Source: Bacillus sp. RAR_GA_16 (lineage in GTDB: Bacteria > Bacillota > Bacilli > Bacillales > Guptibacillaceae). Taken from it: 64,000 nt of DNA. Below are positions 1-7,955 of this stretch, piece by piece (the stretch's first letter is position 1; the number at the start of each line of letters is the position of its first letter). The notes beneath the pieces are model-generated. The model made no database searches, had not been told where the DNA came from, and worked only from the letters and a program-made list of their open reading frames with translations. Position numbers and translations under genes: made by a program. The stretch spans positions 1 to 64,000 of the forward strand of contig NZ_JAIUKZ010000013.1 in assembly GCF_020165985.1 (NCBI RefSeq), in the 5' to 3' direction.

Positions 1-851
1 TCACCAAAGATGTTCTTATAGAAGTTTATCGTTTCTAAGCTTTTAAATAGTAATTGAGGGAGATCTTCTTCATCGCGATACACAGCAAGGTTAGGTCCAA
101 ATGCTTTTTCAGCTAACGCGTTAAGCTCCTTAAATCCATCAATCGCATCCTCTACTGCATTCCCGCTACCAACCTGCACACCCTTTACCACATCACCTAA
201 AAAGCTCCGTGCCGTATTACGCGCTTCATCAACCTTCTGCTGCGTCTCTCCCCACCAGCGATCCACATAGCTTGAGTACCTGACTACACTATGCGACACA
301 TCCTGACGTACCTCGTCTAGATAAGTCGTCGTTTTCGATAAAGGATCAAGCACGACACTTTCATATGTCTGTTTCATCCTACTCTGGATGACCCGTGGGT
401 TTAAGGCATATTGCAGGTCTGGAAACACTTCTCCAAATGCATCACTGTATGAAGCCGTCAGTGGATTTTTCCCCAAAAGCCTTTGACTCCAGCTTAATGC
501 TTCTCCCGTGACGGGATCATAGTCCTGAAACAACCTGTTTAAGCTACTAAATTTTAATGCCATAAGGCCGAACTTCGCAGAAAGCGAGCGATCCTCTTCC
601 GTCATTTTTCTCTCTGTTAATTTCACTGCCGCCTGCAGGTCATGGAGCTTGTCTCGGTATTTGCGCATTTCATACTGTAACTCCGCTTGAAGAGCATCAA
701 TCTTACCGGTGTTCGCGCCCGTGATGTTCATTAGAAGAGATTGATAGTTCCATTTAAAATCGCTAATCGCTTCATCTGCTTTTCGCTGGGCATCCTGGAT
801 GCCGCTTGCCAGCTGATCTAATTGTTCTGGTTTAATTGCTATTCTCGTCAC
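1..851 (-). CDS. T7SS-type secreted protein with WXG100-like N-terminus (partial)
   Basis: The reading frame is open from a GTG at 851 to the window edge (about 283 codons seen), so the C-terminus lies outside the window. The N-terminal 100 residues are helical and charged, beginning TRIAIKPEQL and including a FKWNY stretch, like WXG100/LXG-type substrates of the Firmicutes type VII secretion system. No toxin domain is visible in the part present. The GTG overlaps the stop of the upstream DUF5082-like gene by four bases, so the two are translationally coupled. By analogy with ywqH-ywqI-ywqJ this could be the head of a polymorphic toxin or a helper of one. The family call is from memory of such loci; the toxin idea is inference. 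Confidence 0.6.
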   Translation of the reverse strand, partial: MTRIAIKPEQLDQLASGIQDAQRKADEAISDFKWNYQSLLMNITGANTGKIDALQAELQYEMRKYRDKLHDLQAAVKLTERKMTEEDRSLSAKFGLMALKFSSLNRLFQDYDPVTGEALSWSQRLLGKNPLTASYSDAFGEVFPDLQYALNPRVIQSRMKQTYESVVLDPLSKTTTYLDEVRQDVSHSVVRYSSYVDRWWGETQQKVDEARNTARSFLGDVVKGVQVGSGNAVEDAIDGFKELNALAEKAFGPNLAVYRDEEDLPQLLFKSLETINFYKNIFG

Positions 852-1162
852 TTCAAGTCCTCCGCTTTCTGAAGAAGTCGGTCGATTTCTTCGTTAATCG
901 CAGAGGTTAGTTCCTCATGAACCGCATACACACTTTGAGTTGCGTGTTCCAGTTCTCCGATAAGGGTTTCATAAGCTTCGCGCGCCTCGCCGTTCCAATT
1001 CGACGAGTAAGTCGAATGATGGTGATCAAAGACTCGTTTACTATCATCGATATCAAATCTAGCTTCCCTTACCTTTCCTAGATACGCTTCCAACGCCTCG
1101 GCTTCTGCCCGATACTTCATACGCTCCAAATAACGTTTAAATTCTTCTAGTTCGTTTAGCAC
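848..1162 (-). CDS. DUF5082-like (YwqH-type) T7SS accessory protein
   Basis: About 104 residues from a GTG at 1162 that sits five bases after AAGGAGG; an upstream in-frame start at 1198 has no such site. The protein is a predicted all-alpha hairpin with a central WNGEAREAYE segment resembling the WXG turn of WXG100 proteins. B. subtilis YwqH (DUF5082) has the same size and the same place immediately before LXG toxin genes. Here the stop TGA overlaps the GTG of the next gene. Likely role: partner or targeting factor for the secreted product of the next gene. The fold assignment is by eye. Confidence 0.65.
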   Translation of the reverse strand: MLNELEEFKRYLERMKYRAEAEALEAYLGKVREARFDIDDSKRVFDHHHSTYSSNWNGEAREAYETLIGELEHATQSVYAVHEELTSAINEEIDRLLQKAEDLK

Positions 1163-1344
1163 CGCAACCTCCTTTTCGACCAAACCTCGTTTCACCACAA
1201 ATGAAGTCTATGTGTACGTCTAGTTAGGTATAGCCGCTGTATTGTCGAGCAGGAAATGATCGCTCTCATATCTTCCATTAATTTCTAAACTTAGAATACC
1301 CTCTCTTTCCCTTCTTTTCTATGTCTTTCGACGCATTCCACAAA

Positions 1345-1378
1345 AATAGTCCTTTTCTACCAAGAGAAAAGGACTATT
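1345..1378 (-). terminator. Rho-independent terminator after DUF6141 gene
   Basis: AATAGTCCTTTTCT is followed by its inverted complement around a short loop; on the - strand the stem is followed by TTTTTG. It lies 33 bases past the stop of the DUF6141 gene. Confidence 0.75.
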
Positions 1379-1411
1379 CCTATGAACCTCTTATGCTGTT
1401 TACAAACGTAT

Positions 1412-1933
1412 CTACTTATTATCGTTTCTACGCACCCGATCCATCACTTCCACCAACCGCTTCGGTTCCCGTGATCCAATCAAAAGCTTCTCACCGTTCA
1501 CTTCCATTAAAACACCCTGCTTCCCGCTAATGGAATAAGCCTTCTCACTGCTGAAATTCCACCGGATTCCCCATCCACCAAACCTACGAAGTGGCCGGTA
1601 GTTCAAACTCTCATAATGCGTTATATCCTGATAGAAGAAAACACGAGGTGTCAGATGAAATGGGACAAATCGCACATAAACCCCATCATCCCTCACCTCA
1701 GTAATGAGTCGCAGCCATCCGAGCATCACGATGGGAAAAGCAATTCCGAAAATAATCCATAACATGATCACTTCCATATCAGTACCTGGCTTACTCCCAA
1801 ATGGAATGCCCATCACGACCTGACGGAAAAAGCCAATCCACATTAAAATCGCGATGCCTATTACAATCGCCCAGATCCAGATCTGGTTTGGGCGCTGAAC
1901 TTCTTTGTAGTAGATTTGCTGGTTCAATTTCAT
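1412..1933 (-). CDS. DUF6141 family membrane protein
   Basis: 173 residues. Two hydrophobic membrane segments (about residues 17-37 and 52-76) are followed by a soluble, beta-rich C-terminal half with a VRFVPFHLTPRVFFYQDITHYE stretch typical of bacterial PH-like/DUF6141 proteins. The start ATG follows GAGAGGGGCTG. The gene is monocistronic with its own terminator. Function is unknown; in related proteins the PH-like part faces the cytoplasm. Nothing in the neighbourhood suggests a partner. Confidence 0.7.
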   Translation of the reverse strand: MKLNQQIYYKEVQRPNQIWIWAIVIGIAILMWIGFFRQVVMGIPFGSKPGTDMEVIMLWIIFGIAFPIVMLGWLRLITEVRDDGVYVRFVPFHLTPRVFFYQDITHYESLNYRPLRRFGGWGIRWNFSSEKAYSISGKQGVLMEVNGEKLLIGSREPKRLVEVMDRVRRNDNK

Positions 1934-2059
1934 CAGCCCCTCTCTATCCCTATACTAAAAATGACACCCTGAGCGAACAGATACTCTTCCATCACGCTTT
2001 AAAGTATGCTGCAGGGACTCAAGTTAGAAAGCAGGTTGATGAAAGTAACTTTGTTAACC

Positions 2060-2656
2060 TCACCTCGGTAACGTAAAAAACTCCTTACTCTCACTATAGT
2101 TCCCCGCAAGCCTGCCAAGAGGAGAAAGCTTCTCGAGATCGACTTTATAGTTACCTAGATACACCTCATCTTGAATATGATAGTGCGTCATCTCCCCTAG
2201 AACAAGCGCATTCGATCCAAGCGGAAGGATTTGATGGAGCTTGCATTCCATATGAATCAACGCCTCTTTCACCCGCTTCGGTTTGACCGTCACACTATCA
2301 ACTGGTGTTAGACCAGCATATTGAAATTCATCCACTTCAGCCGGAACATTCTCCGCACTTTTTTGCATTTTGTTTCCAAGCGAACTCGACACTACATTGA
2401 TCACAAATTCTTCTTGCGATCGAATATTTGCGAGTGTATCTTTTTCCGCACCCTGTCGCTCACCTGACCCCTGACCAATAGAGATGGCGAGAATGGCAGG
2501 CTTTGTGGAAGCAACGGTAAAGAAACTGAATGGTGCTAAGTTATGCACGCCTTCTTCGGAAACGGTTGATACCCATGCGATCGGCCTTGGAACAACGGAG
2601 CCGGTCAGTAGTTTGTAGATATCTTTTGTTTTTAAGTCGGAAGGGGTTAAGTCCAT
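2060..2656 (-). CDS. Flavin reductase family protein (FMN-binding split barrel)
   Basis: About 198 residues. The N-terminal motif VVPRPIAWVSTVSEEGVHNL, followed by APFSFFTVASTKPAILAIS, is characteristic of the FMN-binding split-barrel flavin reductase family (DIM6/NTAB, RutF-like). These cytoplasmic proteins bind FMN and reduce it with NAD(P)H, or use it as an oxidoreductase cofactor. I place the start at the ATG at 2656 because GAGGAG lies eight bases before it; a GTG nine bases upstream is less well spaced. Substrate cannot be told from sequence. It stands alone, with a repeat-rich gap upstream. Confidence 0.85.
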   Translation of the reverse strand: MDLTPSDLKTKDIYKLLTGSVVPRPIAWVSTVSEEGVHNLAPFSFFTVASTKPAILAISIGQGSGERQGAEKDTLANIRSQEEFVINVVSSSLGNKMQKSAENVPAEVDEFQYAGLTPVDSVTVKPKRVKEALIHMECKLHQILPLGSNALVLGEMTHYHIQDEVYLGNYKVDLEKLSPLGRLAGNYSESKEFFTLPR

Positions 2657-2685
2657 TGGTTTCACTCCTCATAGGATGATTGAAT

Positions 2686-2799
2686 CGTCGGGACGGTTCT
2701 ATCGATTCCATCTCCAAAATAAAAGGAGCATCAATTATACTAATAATTAATGCTCCTCTACCTTTTTCGAACTATCGCATCATAAAAACCGTCCCGGCG
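2686..2799. repeat. Short inverted repeat pair around an intergenic hairpin
   Basis: CGTCGGGACGGTT at 2686-2698 recurs inverted as AACCGTCCCGGCG at 2787-2799, bracketing a 114-bp stretch that contains the terminator hairpin at 2724-2757. GGGACGGTT-type words are frequent in Bacillus intergenic repeats (from memory), so this may be a small REP/MITE-like unit. No coding content. Confidence 0.4.
2724..2757 (-). terminator. Terminator downstream of nuclease lipoprotein gene
   Basis: Near-perfect stem AGGAGCATCAATTAT / ATAATTAATGCTCCT; on the - strand it is followed by TTTTATTTT. Lies about 80 bases past the stop at 2835. Confidence 0.65.
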
Positions 2800-2834
2800 A
2801 AGCGAAGTATCACCTTCTATATTCTAGCAGGCTC

Positions 2835-3773
2835 TTATTCACCTACCATACCGTCATTATCATTATCACGCATATAAGGATATAACCAATGCTCACTCAT
2901 GATCGGCATACTGAAACCTGCTGCCTCTGCTTCTTTAATCGTCACTTGTCCATTCCTGTTTGTATCAATACTAGAAATATCACCCTCTGTGTCTGAAGGA
3001 GTTGAATCGTCAGGCTCGCTCTCAGTTAAGCCGAGTGATGCGTTGGCTTCATCAGGGTTCACATTATCAAATGTATCAACGATTTCATTTCCGTTCAACG
3101 TATACGTGTACTGATAACTTGAAGGTATCTGCTTTTCCGTATCCGAATAGGTGATAATGGCTTCGAAATCCGTAGCTTCACCTGCGCTACGGATCGCGTC
3201 TTCCATATAAGCTTGATCACCATGTCGGTTAAGTGTACTCTCTTGTGGGGTAATGTTATAAGCATTCGATACCCCTCCGAGAGAATCAGCAATAATATGT
3301 CCTTCATCTAAAACATCACTCTCGACGCCAGGAACCTTGGCCTCATCAGAATAGTATCTGCCAGACGATAACACAGGTTCGTTACGATCATCTTGTAGAA
3401 TGATTTCGTCAGCAACGACACGTACGAGTTGTCCGTATTCATTCGTAAATGCCCAATATTCACGGTCACCGTAACCTATATCAACGACGACATTAGGTTC
3501 TCGATGTCCAGACAAATCACCACCATCCACTTCAATAAGTTTGTATTCTGAGAACTGTTCATCATCTGTTAGGTCTGGTGTTTCGTCTTCTACTGGTTCA
3601 TCAACAACCGTAGTGTTCGCTTCTTCTTTTGCACTATTTCCATTTGTTTCAACTGTACTTACTTCTTGTGTATCTGTTTCTGCATTTTTATTGGATGCCT
3701 CTTCTAAGTTGGTACAACCAACTATAAAAATGATCGTTAAAAATAAGATGAAATAGTTCATTTTCGTTTTCAT
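2835..3773 (-). CDS. Secreted DNA/RNA non-specific endonuclease lipoprotein with EF-hand/excalibur-like tail
   Basis: 312 residues. An N-terminal lipoprotein signal peptide ends in a lipobox VGC (Cys about 20), followed by an acidic low-complexity linker to about residue 75. The middle carries DEGHIIADSLGG and then NAYNITPQ, matching the D-x-G-H catalytic motif and downstream Asn of the beta-beta-alpha-metal DNA/RNA non-specific nuclease family. The C-terminus has two calcium-loop-like repeats, DTNRNGQVTIKE and DNDNDGMVGE. The second resembles the excalibur motif DxDxDGxxCE with Gly in place of Cys. Likely membrane-anchored on the outside, degrading extracellular nucleic acid for nutrition or DNA uptake. 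Start ATG follows TAGGAG. Confidence 0.8.
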   Translation of the reverse strand: MKTKMNYFILFLTIIFIVGCTNLEEASNKNAETDTQEVSTVETNGNSAKEEANTTVVDEPVEDETPDLTDDEQFSEYKLIEVDGGDLSGHREPNVVVDIGYGDREYWAFTNEYGQLVRVVADEIILQDDRNEPVLSSGRYYSDEAKVPGVESDVLDEGHIIADSLGGVSNAYNITPQESTLNRHGDQAYMEDAIRSAGEATDFEAIITYSDTEKQIPSSYQYTYTLNGNEIVDTFDNVNPDEANASLGLTESEPDDSTPSDTEGDISSIDTNRNGQVTIKEAEAAGFSMPIMSEHWLYPYMRDNDNDGMVGE

Positions 3774-4067
3774 ATTAGAACGCTCCTATAATAGGGAAAT
3801 TTCGTAATGTTAAAAAATCAAAAGAAAAAGTAAAACAAGGTCCATATTTCTTCTACCACTTTTAATATCCATTACTTTAATAGTTTAATTTTACCACATT
3901 AAATAACTTCAAAAGCATTCAGAAAGAAGACACGATTCATTTCAATAAATAGTTTTACAGCTTATTCTTAAAAGCTTCCGAGTCTAATCCCCAAACATCC
4001 ACGATTTCGAATCATCAAAATGAATTGGCAAAATCATCTTCTATCAACATGGACTCATATCACACTT

Positions 4068-4379
4068 TCAATATAATCCCCATTCCCTCTCACAATCGGA
4101 AGCCCCTGCTTCTCGAATGCCTGCCACAAATAACGATTCCAGTGCATAAGGTGATGTCTGTTGTAGCAAAAGCAAGTCTTTCTCAGTAAGCAACAGTTCA
4201 TAAGAACGATTTTCCTTTTTAATCACGACTTCATAGTCAATCAGCTTCATAACGACCACTTCATACGCTGCGTCCCACTCCTTCAACTGACGCTCCATGA
4301 CTTCTGCCACGTGTAATAAAAAGCGTTCTCCATCATAATCTTTCGCCATAATATTTCGTGCAAATCGATTCACGTTCAC
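4068..4379 (-). CDS. Unknown protein downstream of an S-box-like leader, C-terminus probably frameshifted
   Basis: 103 residues from a GTG at 4379 behind AAAGGGGGATGAG. I recognise no family. The protein is mostly helical with a YELLLTEKDLLLLQQ segment. The last residues (REAGASDCEREWGLY) look out of character. Removing one base in GGCATTCGAG (about 4116-4125) instead gives a natural-looking tail, EKQGLPIVRGNGDYIESVI, ending at 4055. So the gene probably carries a one-base insertion or sequence error. It is the first gene after the SAM-riboswitch-like leader at 4431-4578, suggesting a link to methionine/SAM status, but no enzyme function can be read. Confidence 0.55.
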   Translation of the reverse strand: MNVNRFARNIMAKDYDGERFLLHVAEVMERQLKEWDAAYEVVVMKLIDYEVVIKKENRSYELLLTEKDLLLLQQTSPYALESLFVAGIREAGASDCEREWGLY

Positions 4380-4430
4380 AAACTCATCCCCCTTTTTATA
4401 TAAACAAGGTCGTCAACAAATGAACAAATA

Positions 4431-4466
4431 AGGCCCTTCATCGCAAATGAATGCAACAAAGAGCCT
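4431..4466 (-). terminator. Intrinsic terminator of the S-box-like leader
   Basis: AGGCTCTTTGTTGCA pairs with TGCGATGAAGGGCCT on the - strand, followed by TATTTGTT. It sits between the aptamer and the GTG at 4379, as expected for transcription attenuation. Confidence 0.6.
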
Positions 4467-4479
4467 CCGCTATCCGTGC

Positions 4480-4578
4480 GTTATCATTCAAAGCCATGCT
4501 TTGCAGGTTGGAGCACCTTACCGCCTGGCAGGTTGCTGTGAAGTCAGTGAGCCCGTACTCTCGTTCACTCGTGATAAC
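4480..4578 (-). promoter_or_regulatory. S-box (SAM-I) riboswitch-like aptamer
   Basis: Read on the - strand, GTTATCA and TGATAAC close a 7-bp P1 stem around conserved S-box landmarks. These are TTATCAxGAG at the 5' side, a P2 stem TGAA/TTCA with GA-rich kink-turn-like loops, CAGCAACC, a short P3, then AAGGTGCT followed by CCAACC, and a P4 hairpin CAAAGC/GCTTTG. Order and spacing match the SAM-I riboswitch (compared with yitJ from memory). A terminator follows, so high SAM would switch the next gene off. The unusual point is the target, a protein of unknown function. Confidence 0.7.
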
Positions 4579-4673
4579 CTTATTTAGTTGGTATTAGTTT
4601 ACTTGATCATTGAAAAACTGTCCATAATAAAAGTCAGATAAAACTTACATAGAGACTTTACATTCGTACTTAT

Positions 4674-4997
4674 CTAATCCTCCACATCAATCAAATATAC
4701 CCGCTCATCAAACCCACCACGAATTTCTCGCTTCTCTTTCCGCACTTCTTCCAATTCTTCTACAGTAGAATGATGCACCTCAACTAATGAATAGATCAAC
4801 TCAAGCATATCCGCAAGTTCTTCAAGCGCATGACTATCTTCCTGAGCTTCAAGATACTCCTGTAACTCTTCTTTCAACTTTAGCTGCAGTTCTTTTTTAT
4901 ACTCAGCTTCCTCTAAAAATTCGGTATTGCACTTATTTCCATTTGCACGAATGATTTCCGGTATACGATCTCTCACTAGCTTGTTATAGGTAGGCAT
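4674..4997 (-). CDS. MazG-like / phosphoribosyl-ATP pyrophosphohydrolase-like NTP pyrophosphatase
   Basis: 107 residues starting YNKLVRDRIPEII, the signature N-terminus of a small all-alpha NTP pyrophosphatase family. The metal-site pattern is present as KEELQEYLEA followed by HALEELADMLELIYSL (ExxE ... ExxD). These enzymes hydrolyse nucleoside triphosphates or related nucleotides to monophosphate and pyrophosphate and are thought to clean the pool; substrate is unknown here. Start ATG follows AGGGGAGAAGGG. It is a single gene, on the opposite strand to the defense module starting at 5340. Confidence 0.85.
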   Translation of the reverse strand: MPTYNKLVRDRIPEIIRANGNKCNTEFLEEAEYKKELQLKLKEELQEYLEAQEDSHALEELADMLELIYSLVEVHHSTVEELEEVRKEKREIRGGFDERVYLIDVED

Positions 4998-5339
4998 TCC
5001 CTTCTCCCCTTTGAATTGTCAGTTAATTTAATCATAATATAAGACAATCCAATTTGGAAAGGAATTGCTAGATTAATCTACTATACGATAGCTGGATTTT
5101 GAGGTCTTCTTTTGGTGTTAATGAGATTTTCTTTTTCACTATATACACTATGAATATTACGGTTATTTTTATGAGGGTCAGAAGCCTAACAATAATAAAT
5201 AATAGTCGTTTCATTGTATTCCCATTGCTTAGGTCTATATACGGCATTTCTTACAGATACTGTATCCACCATGGCTCTAGCTCCTATTATATAGTAAAAT
5301 ATTTTATAGATATACTTTTATATTAGGGGGTCTAAAGGA
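4998..5339. other. AT-rich intergenic region at left border of the defense island
   Basis: Divergent spacer between the pyrophosphohydrolase gene and the first gene of the island. It is AT-rich; a TATACT at about 5310 could be a -10 element, but I see no good -35. No attachment site, tRNA or inverted repeat was recognised. Confidence 0.4.
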
Positions 5340-5525
5340 TTGAAAATTAAAGAGAAAGAATTAGAAATACTGAATGAATTATGCAGAGAAAATGATTTAA
5401 ACACAAAAGGCGTTTATCAAATTATAAGACAAGCTGAAAAGATGTCTTATGAAAATGTTTCTGATCGCGCTCGTCGAAAAGAATATAGTGATTTAATAGA
5501 CTTTCATTTAAGAAGGGATAGCTAA
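5340..5525 (+). CDS. Small DNA-modification-system-associated protein (61 aa)
   Basis: A 61-residue basic helical protein starting at a TTG (5340), behind AGGGGG and AAAGGA. Its stop overlaps the ATG of the next gene (TAATG), so it is coupled to the DndD-like ATPase. Small proteins of this kind are found next to Dnd-like genes, and I believe the family is catalogued only as a DNA-modification-system-associated small protein; its activity is unknown. It may be an adaptor for the ATPase, or a regulator, since the segment around residues 20-35 could be an HTH, though weakly. Confidence 0.65.
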   Translation: MKIKEKELEILNELCRENDLNTKGVYQIIRQAEKMSYENVSDRARRKEYSDLIDFHLRRDS

Positions 5526-7534
5526 TGCTTTTAAAGAAGCTCGTTTTTGATAACTATAAAACCTACTATGGTCATCAGGATGTGGATCTTTACATCCCAC
5601 CTGAGGAACGTGAAAAAGGCAAAAACATTATCTTATTAGGTGGTTTAAACGGGGCTGGTAAAACCACTATTTTAAAGGCAATTTCGTATGTCTTGTTTGG
5701 TAAAAGAGGCATATCTGAGAGCGAACACAAGCGGTTGTTCTCAAACGTTATTAACAATACCTTCTTTGAAGAAGGAGGTCGGTCTTGCTCTGTTACATTG
5801 GTGTTGGAAACCGATCAAAAAGAAGAATGGGAATTAAAAGTACGTTGGGGCTTTGACTATTTGAAAAGACTGACTCACGAAGAGCGCTCGATCCTCGTCA
5901 GAAGACCTGGTATAAGGCAGGGTAAAAAGGTACAAATCGATAATATTGAAGTGTATAACCGATTTATTGATAAGATTATTCCTTATCATTCAGCTCCTTT
6001 CTTCATCTTTGATGGTGAAGAAATCAAAGATATTATCTTGCGACAAAACAGCAGCGAAATGACTGAAGCCATTCATAAAATAACTGGTATGCAAGCGTAC
6101 AATCAGTTATTAGATGATTTAGATAAGATGATTCGAAGTCTTGAACAGGACCTCTCAAGATCAGTAAGTAAATCAAAGCTTTCAAACATTAATAACGAAC
6201 TTGAGAAGGTTGAAGATGAAATTCAGACTTTACGAGAAAAGAAAGAAACAAGAAATAAGGAACTGGATGAGCTAAAGAGCCAGATTGAAACAGTGAAGAA
6301 TCAACGTAACGATAAAATGAAAAACAATTCTAGATCAAGAGAAGAGTTGATCAAACGCCAATCATCAATAGATGCTAAGTTACAAAACATGAAAACTGAG
6401 TTTCGTAATCTCTTCTTGAATGAAGGCGTCAATACCATCCTCAACTCGAAAATTAACACATTAAAAAAACAGTTAAGAAATGAACAAGCGTTAAAAAACA
6501 AGCGAGTAATCGCTAATGCTTCCCTTACACCTTACCATGACTTTATTAACAAGTTATTGAGTGAACCCATTAATCCTCCTCTAAATGAACAGCAATTAAA
6601 CCAAATAAAAGAAATTGGTGAAGGCATCTGGATGAAGGACAATGACATTAAGGAAGTGGATCAAGAAGCAAAAGAACTTCATGACCTATCTACTAATACG
6701 TTTAACTACCTTACTAACCTTCAATCGAACGTTGCGGAGAAATATTCCTCAAAGCTAACAGAAATTGATCGGTTAACAAATCAGTTGGAAAGCTTGGAAA
6801 CGGAGCTTAGAAACGCTCCAGAGTCAGTGGATATTTCAAATGAAAACAAACAAATTGACGATTTAACCAAAGTCCTCGGGGAAAAAGAAGTTCGATTTAA
6901 ATCTACCAGAAGAAAGTTAAAGAAGGCTACTGAATCAAGAACTGCATTAACGAGTCAGCTTACAAGGCTTAATGATCAAGGTAGTGATTATGAGGATGTA
7001 GTGAATCAGCTCGAGACAGTTAAGAAATTATATAATGTTGTCAGTGGTTATATCGAGAAAATGACAGAGCTAAAGGCAAATTATATTAAAGAAGAATTCA
7101 GCAATATGCTAACAAAGCTCTTCCGAAAGAAAGAAGAATTTGGAAAGATTGAATTCGATATTCGCTCTTATACTGTTAAACTATATAGTGATCAAATGCA
7201 GGAAATCAGTATTCAGGATCGCTCTGCAGGGGAAATGCAAATGATCTCTTCTGCACTAATCTGGGCATTAACAAAAGCATCTGATTTGTCTCTTCCGATG
7301 GTAATTGATACACCACTTGGTCGATTGGATAGTTTCCATCGAAACCACTTGATTAATCATTATTACAAAGAATTAAGTGAACAAGTCATCATCTTATCAA
7401 CAGACACAGAGATAACAAAAGACTATGTCGACTTCATGAAAGAACATTCTTACAAACAATATATGCTAGATTATGATGAAGATAAAAAGTACACGGTCAT
7501 TCGAAAAGGATACTTTGATTTAATAAAGGTGTGA
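5525..7534 (+). CDS. Second DndD-like SMC/Rad50-type ATPase
   Basis: 669 residues. The Walker A is GLNGAGKTT (residues 40-48), followed by a long coiled-coil region (about 190-530). C-terminal ATPase elements are RSAGEMQM (ABC signature), VIDTPLGRLDS (Walker B/D-loop) and VIILSTDTE (switch). This is the DndD architecture, close in length and motifs to the 662-aa DndD at 19807 but clearly divergent (Walker A GLNGAGKT here, GENGAGKT there). DndD hydrolyses ATP during phosphorothioate insertion. This copy lies apart from dndBCDE with its own DndE-like partner, so it may serve an accessory modification, sensing or restriction step. That role is inference. Confidence 0.85.
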   Translation: MLLKKLVFDNYKTYYGHQDVDLYIPPEEREKGKNIILLGGLNGAGKTTILKAISYVLFGKRGISESEHKRLFSNVINNTFFEEGGRSCSVTLVLETDQKEEWELKVRWGFDYLKRLTHEERSILVRRPGIRQGKKVQIDNIEVYNRFIDKIIPYHSAPFFIFDGEEIKDIILRQNSSEMTEAIHKITGMQAYNQLLDDLDKMIRSLEQDLSRSVSKSKLSNINNELEKVEDEIQTLREKKETRNKELDELKSQIETVKNQRNDKMKNNSRSREELIKRQSSIDAKLQNMKTEFRNLFLNEGVNTILNSKINTLKKQLRNEQALKNKRVIANASLTPYHDFINKLLSEPINPPLNEQQLNQIKEIGEGIWMKDNDIKEVDQEAKELHDLSTNTFNYLTNLQSNVAEKYSSKLTEIDRLTNQLESLETELRNAPESVDISNENKQIDDLTKVLGEKEVRFKSTRRKLKKATESRTALTSQLTRLNDQGSDYEDVVNQLETVKKLYNVVSGYIEKMTELKANYIKEEFSNMLTKLFRKKEEFGKIEFDIRSYTVKLYSDQMQEISIQDRSAGEMQMISSALIWALTKASDLSLPMVIDTPLGRLDSFHRNHLINHYYKELSEQVIILSTDTEITKDYVDFMKEHSYKQYMLDYDEDKKYTVIRKGYFDLIKV

Positions 7535-7540
7535 ATATAA

Positions 7541-7912
7541 TTGGGTAACAAAAAACTGAGCTTATCTGGTACTGGTAAAGAGATTCTTGATCAACTTTGT
7601 GATCAAATTGATATTGACCGTCCACTTGGAATCAACTTAGCTATTGCAAAAGGAATATCTAAAGCTAATGGACCTGTTTCCAATGACTTTAAAGACAACA
7701 AACCAAAATGGACAATCCCTGAAAACGTCATTAAAGGGAACCAATTCCTCTTATATAAACATCTAATTATCCAGGAACTCTCTAAACCGTTAGATGACGA
7801 CGCAATTCAAGAATCCTTATTAGTTTTCATTGAATCTGGATTGAGAATTATTAAAGCTGAAATTGATGACCTAGCCTCAATAGAAGATTATCAATTAACC
7901 ATATTAAATTAA
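7541..7912 (+). CDS. Second DndE-like small protein
   Basis: 123 residues from a TTG at 7541 behind AAAGGTG, six bases after the DndD-like gene. The N-terminal half (LSLSGTGKEILDQLCDQIDI, then INLAIAKGIS) has the pattern of DndE proteins: a small, helical, basic DNA-binding subunit. The length equals that of the DndE at 21792. DndE binds DNA in the modification complex. It ends in a terminator shared with dptH. Assignment rests on position after a DndD-like gene as much as on sequence. Confidence 0.65.
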   Translation: MGNKKLSLSGTGKEILDQLCDQIDIDRPLGINLAIAKGISKANGPVSNDFKDNKPKWTIPENVIKGNQFLLYKHLIIQELSKPLDDDAIQESLLVFIESGLRIIKAEIDDLASIEDYQLTILN

Positions 7913-7914
7913 AA

Positions 7915-7950
7915 AAGTGTCTCATTAGTTTCTACACTAATGAGACACTT
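7915..7950. terminator. Bidirectional terminator between convergent operons
   Basis: AAGTGTCTCATTAGT and its exact inverted complement (15-bp stem, 6-base loop) are flanked by A-tracts on the left and TTATTTT on the right, so it can end both the DndE-like transcript (+) and the dptH transcript (-). Confidence 0.85.
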
Positions 7951-7955
7951 TTATT

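Noticed and set aside
4431-4578. Leader before 4379 read as a T-box
   Set aside because: No specifier-loop or TGG-type T-box sequence; the S-box landmarks fit much better.
5099-5326. 75-codon + strand frame left of the defense island
   Set aside because: AT-rich, hydrophobic by composition, no ribosome site; more likely intergenic.
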